A stretch of DNA of 58,380 nt from Candidatus Falkowbacteria bacterium RIFOXYD12_FULL_34_57 (GTDB taxonomy: Bacteria; Patescibacteriota; Patescibacteriia; Patescibacteriales; UBA12075). Below, piece by piece: positions 15,610-23,476 of the stretch. The notes below the pieces were generated by a model, which had not been told where the DNA came from, searched no databases, and saw only the letters and a list, made by a program, of their open reading frames with translations. Position numbers and translations under genes: made by a program. The first letter of the stretch is position 1; every line of letters starts with the position of its first letter. The stretch spans positions 1-58,380 of the forward strand of contig MFGN01000003.1 of the NCBI GenBank assembly GCA_001780285.1. Reading direction: 5' to 3'.

Positions 15610-17658
15610 TTATTCTTCATATGTGCAAAAAAATTCAATAGTTTTCACTGCACATGTCGGACAGTACCCAAGCTTGTCTATCATGCTTTTCATGATTTTT
15701 GTGTAAAGCTTTTCGTTTTCTTCATTTGTTCTATTGGCCAAGGCCCCGATTAAACTGCCGGCGCCGGCAATATCAGATTTAAGTCTGACATCTGTAACAG
15801 CTTTTATCAGTTCTAAATTATCCATAAAATCATAATTTCTATCGGTGGATAGTTTTTGTCCATAAATTTTTCGAACAGAGTTTCTAAATGTATCGCTTTG
15901 TTCGCGGGTTTTGAGGCCCAGCCTTGCTTCAACGCTCTGTATGAACTTTTCGTCAATTTTCAGGGGTTTGAGATCTCCTGTTTGAGGATCTTTATATTTC
16001 CACATTTTGTCCGGACCAAGATTTTCAGCATCAATACCGATAATCATGTTAACATAACGAAAAACATCTTTTTTAATCGCTTCCGGGTCGTCCATATAGG
16101 CATTGAACATGGTTTCCATAATCTTGTCTCTGTAAAGCTTTTTTGCATCATCAATATCTTTTTTATATTTCTCTCTTAGACCACTTTCATGGACATAGGT
16201 GAGAACCACTTTTTGTAAAGTATTAAAAATATCCAAGGCAAACATGCATTTGCCCTCACAGGTTTCATTTCTTTCCAGTAAAAGCTGAATAGCCCTTCCT
16301 AGATTCCTTTGTCCCAAACCCCTTTGTCCGAAATGTTTCGTGATATCCGGATTTTGTGCCAACTCATCAATAACCTCAATTAATGTTTTGGAGCTTTTTT
16401 CGCCGGCAATATCACCAGCTGCAAGCTTCATTGTTTCAATTGGGGTTAATTTATTGTTGTGCGGCAGCCTGGTCAGGATTACTCCGACAGAAGCGGCATA
16501 GTTCATATTTGGATCTTCATGCAGGGCATCCCCATTTACGGTGGTTTTCTTTTCTGTGCCCAGAGCATAACTGGTGAGCTTTTCTTGGAGTTTGTAGTCG
16601 GTATTATGTGATACATAACAAATTCGGCATCGATCAATAATCGGCGCCTCTGATCTTTCGGCTACAAAATTACTGAATTCATCGTTGTTTGATGTACCAA
16701 TAATCAACACATCAAGGGGCCATTTAAACCCATCGATTTCAATTGTTCTGTTTTGGATAACACCTAGATACACCTGAACCAAATCCTTTTTGTTTTTAAA
16801 GGTTTCATCTGAAAAATGAATCCCACCTCCGGCAACGCGAGCCAATGCCCCGCGCCGAAGATCAAATCTATAAGGATTGTCAGTATCTGAAATATGCAGA
16901 AGTCTTGGAATAGATTCTTCACCCAAAAGGTCAATGGAGGAAGATGTGATTTTATCTTTTGCCGGATATTTTCCTGTTACCGTACCAAGACTCTCGGTTA
17001 GGGGTACTGGAACGATTTTTATGAATTCCAGCATCTTAGCAAGATCACCTTCTGTATATTCCCTGATTTGATCCCATATATATCCTGAACAAGCTCCCAG
17101 GGGGCGATAATTTTTATAGAGTTTGCGAATATCTTCATCTTTAAATTTCATCCAATTTTGGAGTGCTTCCTGGCTCGCGCCTTTTGATTCCATAAGATTC
17201 ATAGCCAAAATCATGGGGTCTTCATAGGTCTGAGATTCAATTTTTTTAATTTTTCCGAATCCGCCCAGTTTTTCCAAATCCTTAAACTGGAAAGTATATT
17301 TTTTATTTTCCGGCAGAGAAAGAAATTCTCTGTAACGATTACAAAGATACTCCACAAAAAAAGTTTTTCCATTACCCGGTTCGCCAACCAGAATAAAAGC
17401 CATTTCTTTGGATGATCCACCTTCAGACGCATCTTTTACAAAAGATACAAATGAATTAATTTCCTCATAAAGTCCAACGAGGTGTTTACCTGGTGCGCGG
17501 AAAAATTTAAAATTGTTGATTTTTTTTCCAGCCCAAGTAATTGTTTCAACTCCGTCACTTAAAATCATTCTAGATACACCCTGAAAGGCATTTTCAAAAA
17601 CCTTTTTTCCACTCTTTACATCTTTCACATGCTGTTCTAGCGTAACAAGTTTACTCAT
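15610..17658 (-). CDS. prkA: PrkA family AAA+ protein 2 (first gene of the operon)
   Basis: 682 aa, closer to canonical PrkA in layout than its paralogue. Walker A GEPGNGKT is at 92-99. 'YEDP' (145-148) occupies the conserved position of the PrkA 'YESP' motif, and a later 'DRCRICYVSHN' region matches the 'DRIYIVKVPY' block. It lacks the Cys/His motif of the other paralogue, but its C-terminus carries CPTC (666-669) plus Cys678. AAGGAG lies seven bases before the ATG, an optimal site. Two promoters and a terminator-containing leader lie upstream (17700-17903). It is transcribed first and followed by a stabilising or terminating hairpin, so it is probably the most abundant product of the operon (inference). 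Confidence 0.86.
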   Translation of the reverse strand: MSKLVTLEQHVKDVKSGKKVFENAFQGVSRMILSDGVETITWAGKKINNFKFFRAPGKHLVGLYEEINSFVSFVKDASEGGSSKEMAFILVGEPGNGKTFFVEYLCNRYREFLSLPENKKYTFQFKDLEKLGGFGKIKKIESQTYEDPMILAMNLMESKGASQEALQNWMKFKDEDIRKLYKNYRPLGACSGYIWDQIREYTEGDLAKMLEFIKIVPVPLTESLGTVTGKYPAKDKITSSSIDLLGEESIPRLLHISDTDNPYRFDLRRGALARVAGGGIHFSDETFKNKKDLVQVYLGVIQNRTIEIDGFKWPLDVLIIGTSNNDEFSNFVAERSEAPIIDRCRICYVSHNTDYKLQEKLTSYALGTEKKTTVNGDALHEDPNMNYAASVGVILTRLPHNNKLTPIETMKLAAGDIAGEKSSKTLIEVIDELAQNPDITKHFGQRGLGQRNLGRAIQLLLERNETCEGKCMFALDIFNTLQKVVLTYVHESGLREKYKKDIDDAKKLYRDKIMETMFNAYMDDPEAIKKDVFRYVNMIIGIDAENLGPDKMWKYKDPQTGDLKPLKIDEKFIQSVEARLGLKTREQSDTFRNSVRKIYGQKLSTDRNYDFMDNLELIKAVTDVRLKSDIAGAGSLIGALANRTNEENEKLYTKIMKSMIDKLGYCPTCAVKTIEFFCTYEE

Positions 17659-17699
17659 TTTTTTTCTCCTTTTCTACATTTGACGCTTTGGTTTATGGG

Positions 17700-17728
17700 T
17701 TTTTATGGTTGTTAATTTTAATTGTCAA
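17700..17728 (-). promoter_or_regulatory. Proximal promoter P2 of the prkA operon
   Basis: On the minus strand: TTGACA (17728-17723), a 17-base spacer, TAAAAA (17705-17700). It lies downstream of the leader terminator and about 35 bases before the prkA2 ribosome site, so it would bypass the terminator. The -35 is perfect; the -10 matches four of six. Confidence 0.55.
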
Positions 17729-17795
17729 TGTACAAAAAATCCAGCGCGAAAGCTGGGGTCATTTTACTTTTTATAAATTTTTTTAGATATGCCAA
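17718..17795 (-). CDS. Possible 25-codon leader peptide upstream of prkA2
   Basis: A TTG at 17795 follows AAGGAGG by six bases and opens a 25-codon frame ending in TAA at 17718. The predicted peptide starts MAYLKKFIKSKMTP. The terminator hairpin (17741-17756) lies inside the frame, the geometry of an attenuation leader. Nothing in the amino-acid content (no run of one residue) names the signal. An alternative five-codon ATG frame starts right against the ribosome site with no spacing and is less likely. It may simply be the 5' part of a small RNA. Confidence 0.3.
   Translation of the reverse strand: MAYLKKFIKSKMTPAFALDFLYIDN
17733..17756 (-). terminator. Terminator-like hairpin in the prkA leader
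   Basis: On the minus strand CCAGC-TTTCGC-GCTGG is followed by ATTTTTTGT. This is a short intrinsic terminator or attenuator between the distal promoter P1 and the operon. Transcripts from P1 that stop here would be about 135 bases long. Confidence 0.6.
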
Positions 17796-17821
17796 GACAT
17801 CCCTCCTTGTTATCTAATAGC

Positions 17822-17838
17822 TTTGTAAGTCTTACAAA
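17822..17838. promoter_or_regulatory. Perfect inverted repeat in the prkA leader (operator-like)
   Basis: TTTGTAAG-T-CTTACAAA is a perfect 8+8 palindrome with a one-base centre, just downstream of the expected P1 start. The spacing suits a dimeric repressor site; as RNA it could form only a tight hairpin. No regulator gene is adjacent. Confidence 0.5.
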
Positions 17839-17874
17839 CATAATCTTTATATTTATAATAATAAAAGTATGTAT

Positions 17875-17903
17875 ATCTTAGGTTGTTTTGACTTTTTTGT
17901 CAA
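17875..17903 (-). promoter_or_regulatory. Distal promoter P1 of the prkA operon
   Basis: On the minus strand: TTGACA (17903-17898), 17 bases, TAAGAT (17880-17875). The same -10 TAAGAT with TTGAC-type -35 and 17-base spacer is seen at 48884-48912 and 58256-58284. It gives a leader of about 200 bases containing the inverted repeat, a possible small frame and a terminator. The remaining AT-rich bases up to 18042 hold no visible gene. Confidence 0.6.
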
Positions 17904-18042
17904 CATATGTTTTGTCAAATTTCATATAAAAAAATTATCTAAAATTAGTGATTATAAAATATAAAAAAAAATTATAAAAAAAACAAAAAAAATCTTCTTT
18001 GTAAAAAATATTTTACTTATTTTTTTATAGAAAAGTCAACTA

Positions 18043-18071
18043 TTGACAATTTTTTATTTTTATACTATAAT
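18043..18071 (+). promoter_or_regulatory. Consensus sigma70-type promoter
   Basis: TTGACA (18043-18048), a 17-base spacer and TATAAT (18066-18071): full consensus. It drives the small membrane protein at 18092, with a leader of about 14 bases and no Shine-Dalgarno sequence. Confidence 0.85.
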
Positions 18072-18091
18072 GAGATAACTATATAAAAAAT

Positions 18092-18343
18092 ATGATAAAA
18101 AAAGTAGGAAAAATATTATTAATAATATTAGGTTTCGTCTTCATTGTATTCGGGGCAATCAGTTTGTTGCTTCCCTTTTCTCCTGGATTTTTGTTTTTAT
18201 TTTTAGGAATTACATTAGCCGCCAAGGGTTCTGGCAGAATAAGAAATTCAAAATCTACAAGCCTGCTGTTTGGTTTTGTAAACTCAAAAATAAATATTTT
18301 AAAAGAAAAAATAAATTGGAATAAGCTCGATAGATTACTTTAA
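18092..18343 (+). CDS. Small membrane protein with Pro-Phe-Ser-Pro-Gly-Phe turn (PGPGW-like)
   Basis: 83 aa. Two hydrophobic helices (about 8-28 and 32-48) are joined by a short turn LPFSPG and followed by a basic, amphipathic tail. The layout resembles the PGPGW-type small transmembrane proteins, whose signature turn is similar; their function is unknown. It has a perfect promoter and its own terminator, so it is a separate monocistronic unit. The near-leaderless mRNA lacks a ribosome site. Confidence 0.65.
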   Translation: MIKKVGKILLIILGFVFIVFGAISLLLPFSPGFLFLFLGITLAAKGSGRIRNSKSTSLLFGFVNSKINILKEKINWNKLDRLL

Positions 18344-18364
18344 GATAAAAAAATATTATAATTT

Positions 18365-18406
18365 AAAACACTCAAAACATTTTAAGTTTTGGGTGTTTTA
18401 ATTTTA
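18365..18406 (+). terminator. Intrinsic terminator after the small membrane protein gene
   Basis: AAAACACTCAAAAC (18365-18378) pairs with GTTTTGGGTGTTTT (18386-18399) through 14 pairs with one G-T wobble, followed by AATTTT. Confidence 0.75.
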
Positions 18407-18458
18407 AGGATATAATTTCTAAAAAATTTTATCATAAAAATTATTAATTATTACCAGT

Positions 18459-18488
18459 TTGTCTAAAAACTATTTTTTATGTTATAAT
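18459..18488 (+). promoter_or_regulatory. Promoter of the P-type ATPase gene
   Basis: TTGTCT (18459-18464), an 18-base spacer and TATAAT (18483-18488), about 26 bases before the ATG at 18515. Confidence 0.6.
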
Positions 18489-18514
18489 AATAACAGACTT
18501 AAGTCCGCAATATC

Positions 18515-21181
18515 ATGCAATATCACAATCTAAAAATTAAAGCTTGTTTAGATATTTTAAAAACTCCAGAAAATGGCTTAACTAATGAAAAGGCTTTAAA
18601 AAGACAAGAAAAATACGGTAAAAACGAAATTGCAGAAGAGAAGCAGCTGGGTAAGCTAGCTATATTCTTTTCTCAATTAAACAATGCATTAGCGATTATA
18701 TTAATTATTGCTGGATTCTTGTCTTTGGGTTTGGGTGAATTTGTAGATGCCGGAGTTATTTTTAGCGCTATTGTCGTTAATACTATTATTGGATTTTTTC
18801 AGGAAAATAAAGCAAATCAAGCTATTACTAAACTAAAAACACTTGTAGAAAGAAAAACTGTGGTGCTTCGCGATGGCCACGAAATATATATAAATAGTAG
18901 TTTGATTACGGTTGGAGATATAATTTTAATCCGAGCAGGAAATCGTATTCCTGCAGACGCTCGCCTAATAGAAGCTTCTGATTTACAGATAAATGAAGCA
19001 AGCTTAACAGGGGAGTCTATTCCTTCAAAGAAAACTAACGAGATAATGCCCATGGGGGCGGCGCTTGCCGATAGAGAAAATATGGTTTATGCCGGTACAA
19101 TGGTAGTTCATGGAGTGGGGCGCGCAGTGGTGGTAAGCATTGGTTCAAATACTGAACTTGGGAAAATTGCCGAAATGGTGCGAAGCACAAAAGAGGAAAA
19201 AACTCCACTACAAATTAGACTCGATGGATTTGGCAGATTACTAGGAATTATGAGTACGATTATTTGCGCGGTGATTGTTATTGTTGGAATTATACAGGGA
19301 CGTGGATTAAGGGATATGTTTATCACGGGTGTGGCTGTGGCGGTCGCTTCTATTCCCGAAGGTCTTTCTATGGCGGTAACCTTTATTCTGGCGCTTGGAA
19401 TGCAAAGGATACTTAAAGAAAAAGCTTTAACTCGAAAATTAATTGCCGCTGAAACACTGGGTTCAACTACGGTAATATGCACAGACAAGACCGGAACACT
19501 TACAGAGGGAAAAATGCATGTTTCACATATCGTGATTGGTGAAAAAGAATTTGAAGTCAAAAGCCTTGGAAGCAGACAAGAAGAAAAAGAGGCTATGGCT
19601 GTCAGCTTGGCTTTGCAGGTTGCAATGATGTGCAACAATGCCACTGTTGAAAATCCTGACGACGAACTCGCATCTTGGCGGCTTATTGGCTCGCCAACTG
19701 AAGCGGCCCTTATGTCTGCAGCCATCCAATCTGGTTTGAATAAAGAAAAGCTTTTAAAGATAGAGCCCCAAATTGACGAAGTTCCTTTTGATAGCACTAA
19801 AAAATATATGCTGAGCTTGCACAAATCTGAAAAGAGCGGATATATTCTTTACGAAAAAGGCGCCCCGGAAATACTTTTAAATAAATCAGCAAATTATTAC
19901 CACAAAGGAATAGAAACAAATTTATCAGATGATGCTATTGCGCACTTAAATAAAACTTATGAAAATTTAACCAACAGAGGATTAAGGGTGATTGGTATGG
20001 CAATTAAGCATATAAAAGACAAGGGGGGATATGCTAAAGGCCACATTAATTGGGAAGATTTGGATAAAGATCTGACTTTTGTCGGCTTTATAGCTATTAA
20101 TGACCCCTTACGCCCAGAAGCTAGGGAAACAATTTTAATGTGCAAGAAAGCCGGAATTCGTCCAATACTTATTACTGGCGACCACAAATTAACTGCTCGC
20201 GCCATAGCTTTTGAGGTGGGTATGAAGATAAAGCCAGAAAACATTATTACAGGAGAAAAACTTGATAAAATCAGCGATGAAATTCTTAAAAAATTAGTGA
20301 AAAAAATTGATATTTATGCACGGGTTAGTCCGCATCACAAATTACGCATCATCAAGGCTTTACAAAGTCGCGGAGAAGTAGTGGCTATGACTGGCGACGG
20401 TATTAACGATTCTCCGGCACTCAAGGCGGCCGATATCGGCATTTCACTTGGCACCGGAACAGATATTGCCAAAGAAACTTCAGATATTGTGTTATTGGAT
20501 GATAATTTTACAACTATTGTATCGGCTATCAGGGAGGGGAGGGTGATATTTCAAAATATTAGAAAAGTTATTACCTATTTAATTTCAGATAGCTTTTCTG
20601 AAATTATTTTGATTATTGGTTCTATTATATTGAATACACCACTAGCTATTATTCCGGCGCAAATTCTATGGATTAATATTTTAAATGACGGCTTGCCTGA
20701 TTTTTCTCTGGCTTTTGAAAAGGGGAGTGAATCTACTATGCGTGAAAAACCAATAAAAAAAGAAGATCCCCTGCTTTCAGAAGAAATGAAAATGATTATT
20801 TTCCCCGTTGGTATTTTGCGCAGTTTAATGATTTTTATAATTTTTCTTTTATTATTTAAAAACTCAAATGATCTAGATTATATTAGGACTGTAATTTTTG
20901 CTATTTTGGGCACCGGAAGTTTAATGGCTATATTCAGCATTCGTGATTTTAGTTGCCCGATTTGGAGAAACAATCCTTTTTCAAACAAGTATTTACTTGG
21001 GGCTGTTGGGGTAAGTTTTGCTCTGCTTCTACTCGGTATATACTGGAGTCCTTTGCAGTTTATTTTACATACGGTAAATATCGGACTTTCATCTTGGCTC
21101 TTAGTTTTTGGGACAGGGCTTATAGGAATTTTAATAATAGAAGCTGTGAAAATGAGATATATCTTAAAAAATAATGTATAA
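18515..21181 (+). CDS. P2-type cation-transporting ATPase (Ca2+-ATPase-like)
   Basis: 888 aa, full length. Actuator motif TGES at 165-168, phosphorylation motif DKTGTLT with Asp324, and the hinge GDGINDSPAL are present. The M4 motif IPEGL (280-284) keeps the ion-binding Glu. The M6 segment WINILNDGLP keeps the Asn and Asp ligands, with the SERCA Thr position replaced by Asn. M5 keeps a Glu (SFSEIIL) but has no Asn at the SERCA position. This favours Ca2+ or a related cation; Na+ or H+ cannot be excluded. It has its own promoter. Its stop overlaps the start of the FtsB-like gene by eight bases. Confidence 0.9.
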   Translation: MQYHNLKIKACLDILKTPENGLTNEKALKRQEKYGKNEIAEEKQLGKLAIFFSQLNNALAIILIIAGFLSLGLGEFVDAGVIFSAIVVNTIIGFFQENKANQAITKLKTLVERKTVVLRDGHEIYINSSLITVGDIILIRAGNRIPADARLIEASDLQINEASLTGESIPSKKTNEIMPMGAALADRENMVYAGTMVVHGVGRAVVVSIGSNTELGKIAEMVRSTKEEKTPLQIRLDGFGRLLGIMSTIICAVIVIVGIIQGRGLRDMFITGVAVAVASIPEGLSMAVTFILALGMQRILKEKALTRKLIAAETLGSTTVICTDKTGTLTEGKMHVSHIVIGEKEFEVKSLGSRQEEKEAMAVSLALQVAMMCNNATVENPDDELASWRLIGSPTEAALMSAAIQSGLNKEKLLKIEPQIDEVPFDSTKKYMLSLHKSEKSGYILYEKGAPEILLNKSANYYHKGIETNLSDDAIAHLNKTYENLTNRGLRVIGMAIKHIKDKGGYAKGHINWEDLDKDLTFVGFIAINDPLRPEARETILMCKKAGIRPILITGDHKLTARAIAFEVGMKIKPENIITGEKLDKISDEILKKLVKKIDIYARVSPHHKLRIIKALQSRGEVVAMTGDGINDSPALKAADIGISLGTGTDIAKETSDIVLLDDNFTTIVSAIREGRVIFQNIRKVITYLISDSFSEIILIIGSIILNTPLAIIPAQILWINILNDGLPDFSLAFEKGSESTMREKPIKKEDPLLSEEMKMIIFPVGILRSLMIFIIFLLLFKNSNDLDYIRTVIFAILGTGSLMAIFSIRDFSCPIWRNNPFSNKYLLGAVGVSFALLLLGIYWSPLQFILHTVNIGLSSWLLVFGTGLIGILIIEAVKMRYILKNNV

Positions 21182-21584
21182 GAATAAGGATAAAAAAAAG
21201 AATAGTAGGGTTTGGGGGCAGCTGCTTTTAACTGTTGTTGGTTTTATGATTTTGTTGATTATAGTGCTTCCTTTGTTTAAAAATATTAACAAGCAATATA
21301 AAGTAAACCAAGAAATAAAAGATTTGCAAAATGAAATAATTGCGCTTGAAAAAAATAATCAAGACCTGCTTAAATTAATTAACTTTTTAGAATCAGATCA
21401 GTTTATCACCGAACAAGCTCGATTAAAATTAAATTATAAAAAGGAGGGGGAAGATGTGGTGGTTATCAAGGACAAGGAAGATACAGCAAACAAAATGAAA
21501 ATTTTTGAATCAGGCAAAAGGCCAGAAGAAAATTTAAATAATCCAGAGAGGTGGTTAAGGTTTTTTATAAAACCGAATAGCTAA
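21174..21584 (+). CDS. FtsB/DivIC-like septum formation initiator
   Basis: 136 aa. A basic cytoplasmic tip is followed by one membrane helix (about 15-35) and a heptad-type coiled coil (about 40-75). The family's 'ARLKLNYKKEGEDVVVI' segment follows. FtsB/DivIC proteins bridge FtsL and FtsQ in the divisome. An FtsQ-like gene is present at 47.2 kb. The ATG lies inside the end of the ATPase gene, implying translational coupling although the functions appear unrelated. Confidence 0.85.
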   Translation: MYKNKDKKKNSRVWGQLLLTVVGFMILLIIVLPLFKNINKQYKVNQEIKDLQNEIIALEKNNQDLLKLINFLESDQFITEQARLKLNYKKEGEDVVVIKDKEDTANKMKIFESGKRPEENLNNPERWLRFFIKPNS

Positions 21585-21644
21585 TCAATAACTGAGGGTC
21601 AAAAGTCCAAAATCAAATTAATAGTTTTTAATATCCATAAAGTG

Positions 21645-21656
21645 TCGCGTAAGCGA
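21645..21656 (+). repeat. TCGC/GCGA mini-hairpin in a leader
   Basis: TCGC-GTAA-GCGA, with a GNRA-type loop, 25 bases before the ATG at 21682. It shares AAGCGATTCCAG with the rmlD leader at 7876-7887. Confidence 0.45.
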
Positions 21657-21681
21657 TTCCAGATTTTTAACCAATATTTTT

Positions 21682-23283
21682 ATGTTAAACAAAGTAGATG
21701 GTATAAAAAAATTAAGCAAAAAAGAACTGGAAGAGTCCAGAAAGATTGTGCTTGCCTCTATCAATGAAGAATTTAAGAAGGGACAAGAGCTTTTGGAGGG
21801 TAATAATAAGACGCCAAATAAAAAGGTAGATGGAATTTTTTCTTCCCTTAAACAATTAAAAAACAACAACAAACAACAAGTACAAAAAAAAGAAATAACA
21901 GATACGGAAAAAAAAGAGTGGAAAAAAGAAATTGGAAAAATTGTAGAAATTGAAAAACCAAGATTTAAAATATCCGGATTTGGTGTTATGAAAAATTTAA
22001 AGAATATTCAAAATCAGGAAGATTTGCACAAAAAAGACAAAAAAAATGATTTACAAATAAGCAACAACAACAAACAGGCTGTCAGAGGTTTAGTGGCAAA
22101 TAAAGAAAAAGAAGATGAAATACTTAAAATAAAAGAAGAAAAAATTCGCGAGATGCAATTACAAAAACAAAGACAGATAGAACAGGAAAGATTGAGAGAA
22201 ATAAATGCGTTAAAGGAAAAAGAAGAAGAAAAGAAGAAGAAAAAAGAGGAGGAAGAAAAAAGAAAAAGAGAAAAAGAACAGTTAATTTTAAAAAAACAAG
22301 AAGAGGAGAGACGAACAAAAGAAAGAGAGCGCCTCAAGGAGGAGAAAGAAAAACAACGAAAAATTCAGAGAAAAAAGAAAATAAAAGAACAATTAAGGAA
22401 AGAAAAAGAAGCTTTTAGGCAGATACAGCTTGAGGCCCGCGAAAAATCCAGAGAAAAGGAACACTTAGCCAGAATGCAAAAAAAGAAGAAAGCGGCAAAA
22501 AAGAGAGAGGCTTTGATAAAAAAATACAAATCAAAAATAAAATCTTTATTTAAATATTTACACCTTAGAACTTTTAAAACAACCAAAAAGGTCATTTATT
22601 TTTGTTTGTTTTTCTTGGTTGTGATTTTAATTTTATATTTTATTTTTGTTTCTGTGATATTAAAATTTGACATAGACAATGTGCTAAGCAGATTCGTGGC
22701 TGATTTTATCCCCGTTCCGGCACTTGCTACAAGCGACGGTATTATAGAATATTATAAGTATAAAGATTTGAAGGATAATTTTAAGAATACCGAAGGAGAA
22801 ACCGATATTGATAAAAAAATTCAATCTTTAATAGTAAGAGAAATCGCTATTAATAATCTAATAAAAAGATATGGTGTATCTTTTTCAGATTTTGAAAATC
22901 ATGACAAGCTAATGGAATTTTTGGAAAGTAAAGCTATGTACGACAATGCTATAAATCAGGTAGCAATAAATAGAATAAAAAAAATAAAAGGCATGATAGA
23001 TGATAACAATGATTTTGTGCGCATCTCTACCAAATTTGGTGATAAAATGGGAAAGATAAGCATCAATAAAAACACTGATCCGGATAAAAATGGTTTAAAA
23101 GATTTGGAGGTTAATGAAATAAGTGAGGTTATTTTTTCAGGCGATGGCTATTATATTTTTAGGTGCTACTATAAAACAGAAGAAGAAACTACTCTAAACT
23201 ATGTTTTTGTAAAGAGTAAAACCCTAGATGATTACTTATCTGAATATATAAAGAATTATAAACTGCTTAGTTTTGTGGATTAA
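21682..23283 (+). CDS. Membrane-anchored coiled-coil protein with SurA/parvulin-like C-terminus
   Basis: 533 aa. A long Lys/Glu-rich cytoplasmic region, with an almost unbroken charged helix at about 140-280, leads to one membrane helix (about 304-327). An extracytoplasmic domain follows. It opens with 'VPVPALATSDGIIEYYKYK', typical of SurA/PpiC-type chaperones, and includes a helical part and a short degenerate parvulin-like end ('GDGYYIFRCYY'). The large charged cytoplasmic arm is unusual for that family and may bind nucleic acid or other proteins. It follows the FtsB-like gene by about 100 bases and is closed by an AT-only hairpin. Confidence 0.6.
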   Translation: MLNKVDGIKKLSKKELEESRKIVLASINEEFKKGQELLEGNNKTPNKKVDGIFSSLKQLKNNNKQQVQKKEITDTEKKEWKKEIGKIVEIEKPRFKISGFGVMKNLKNIQNQEDLHKKDKKNDLQISNNNKQAVRGLVANKEKEDEILKIKEEKIREMQLQKQRQIEQERLREINALKEKEEEKKKKKEEEEKRKREKEQLILKKQEEERRTKERERLKEEKEKQRKIQRKKKIKEQLRKEKEAFRQIQLEAREKSREKEHLARMQKKKKAAKKREALIKKYKSKIKSLFKYLHLRTFKTTKKVIYFCLFFLVVILILYFIFVSVILKFDIDNVLSRFVADFIPVPALATSDGIIEYYKYKDLKDNFKNTEGETDIDKKIQSLIVREIAINNLIKRYGVSFSDFENHDKLMEFLESKAMYDNAINQVAINRIKKIKGMIDDNNDFVRISTKFGDKMGKISINKNTDPDKNGLKDLEVNEISEVIFSGDGYYIFRCYYKTEEETTLNYVFVKSKTLDDYLSEYIKNYKLLSFVD

Positions 23284-23313
23284 AGAGGGTTTAATCCATG
23301 TAATATTATACTA

Positions 23314-23347
23314 AAATAAATATATTATAATATATTTATTTTTTTAA
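23314..23347 (+). terminator. AT-only terminator-like hairpin
   Basis: AAATAAATATAT (23314-23325) and ATATATTTATTT (23330-23341) form a 12-bp all-AT stem followed by a T run. It is weak thermodynamically but correctly placed after the coiled-coil protein gene. Confidence 0.5.
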
Positions 23348-23391
23348 TATTAGTAAAATTTTTTATTAAATTTAAAAAAACAAAAAAACAC

Positions 23392-23420
23392 TTGACAAAT
23401 ATTTAAAAATATGACATAAT
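23392..23420 (+). promoter_or_regulatory. Strong sigma70-type promoter of the 187-aa gene
   Basis: TTGACA (23392-23397), a 17-base spacer and CATAAT (23415-23420). The sequence around the -35, ACACTTGACAA, is identical to that at 48880-48890, suggesting a shared promoter style. Confidence 0.8.
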
Positions 23421-23476
23421 GGTGTTATATAATTGTTCTTAAATTTGAAAGAAACTATTAAACAAGGAGTGAGGAA

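Noticed and set aside
19108-19824. Long open frame on the minus strand inside the P-type ATPase gene (238 codons)
   Set aside because: It is fully covered by a conserved ATPase with all motifs in frame; the opposite frame is low-complexity Ser/Ile-rich and has no ribosome site.
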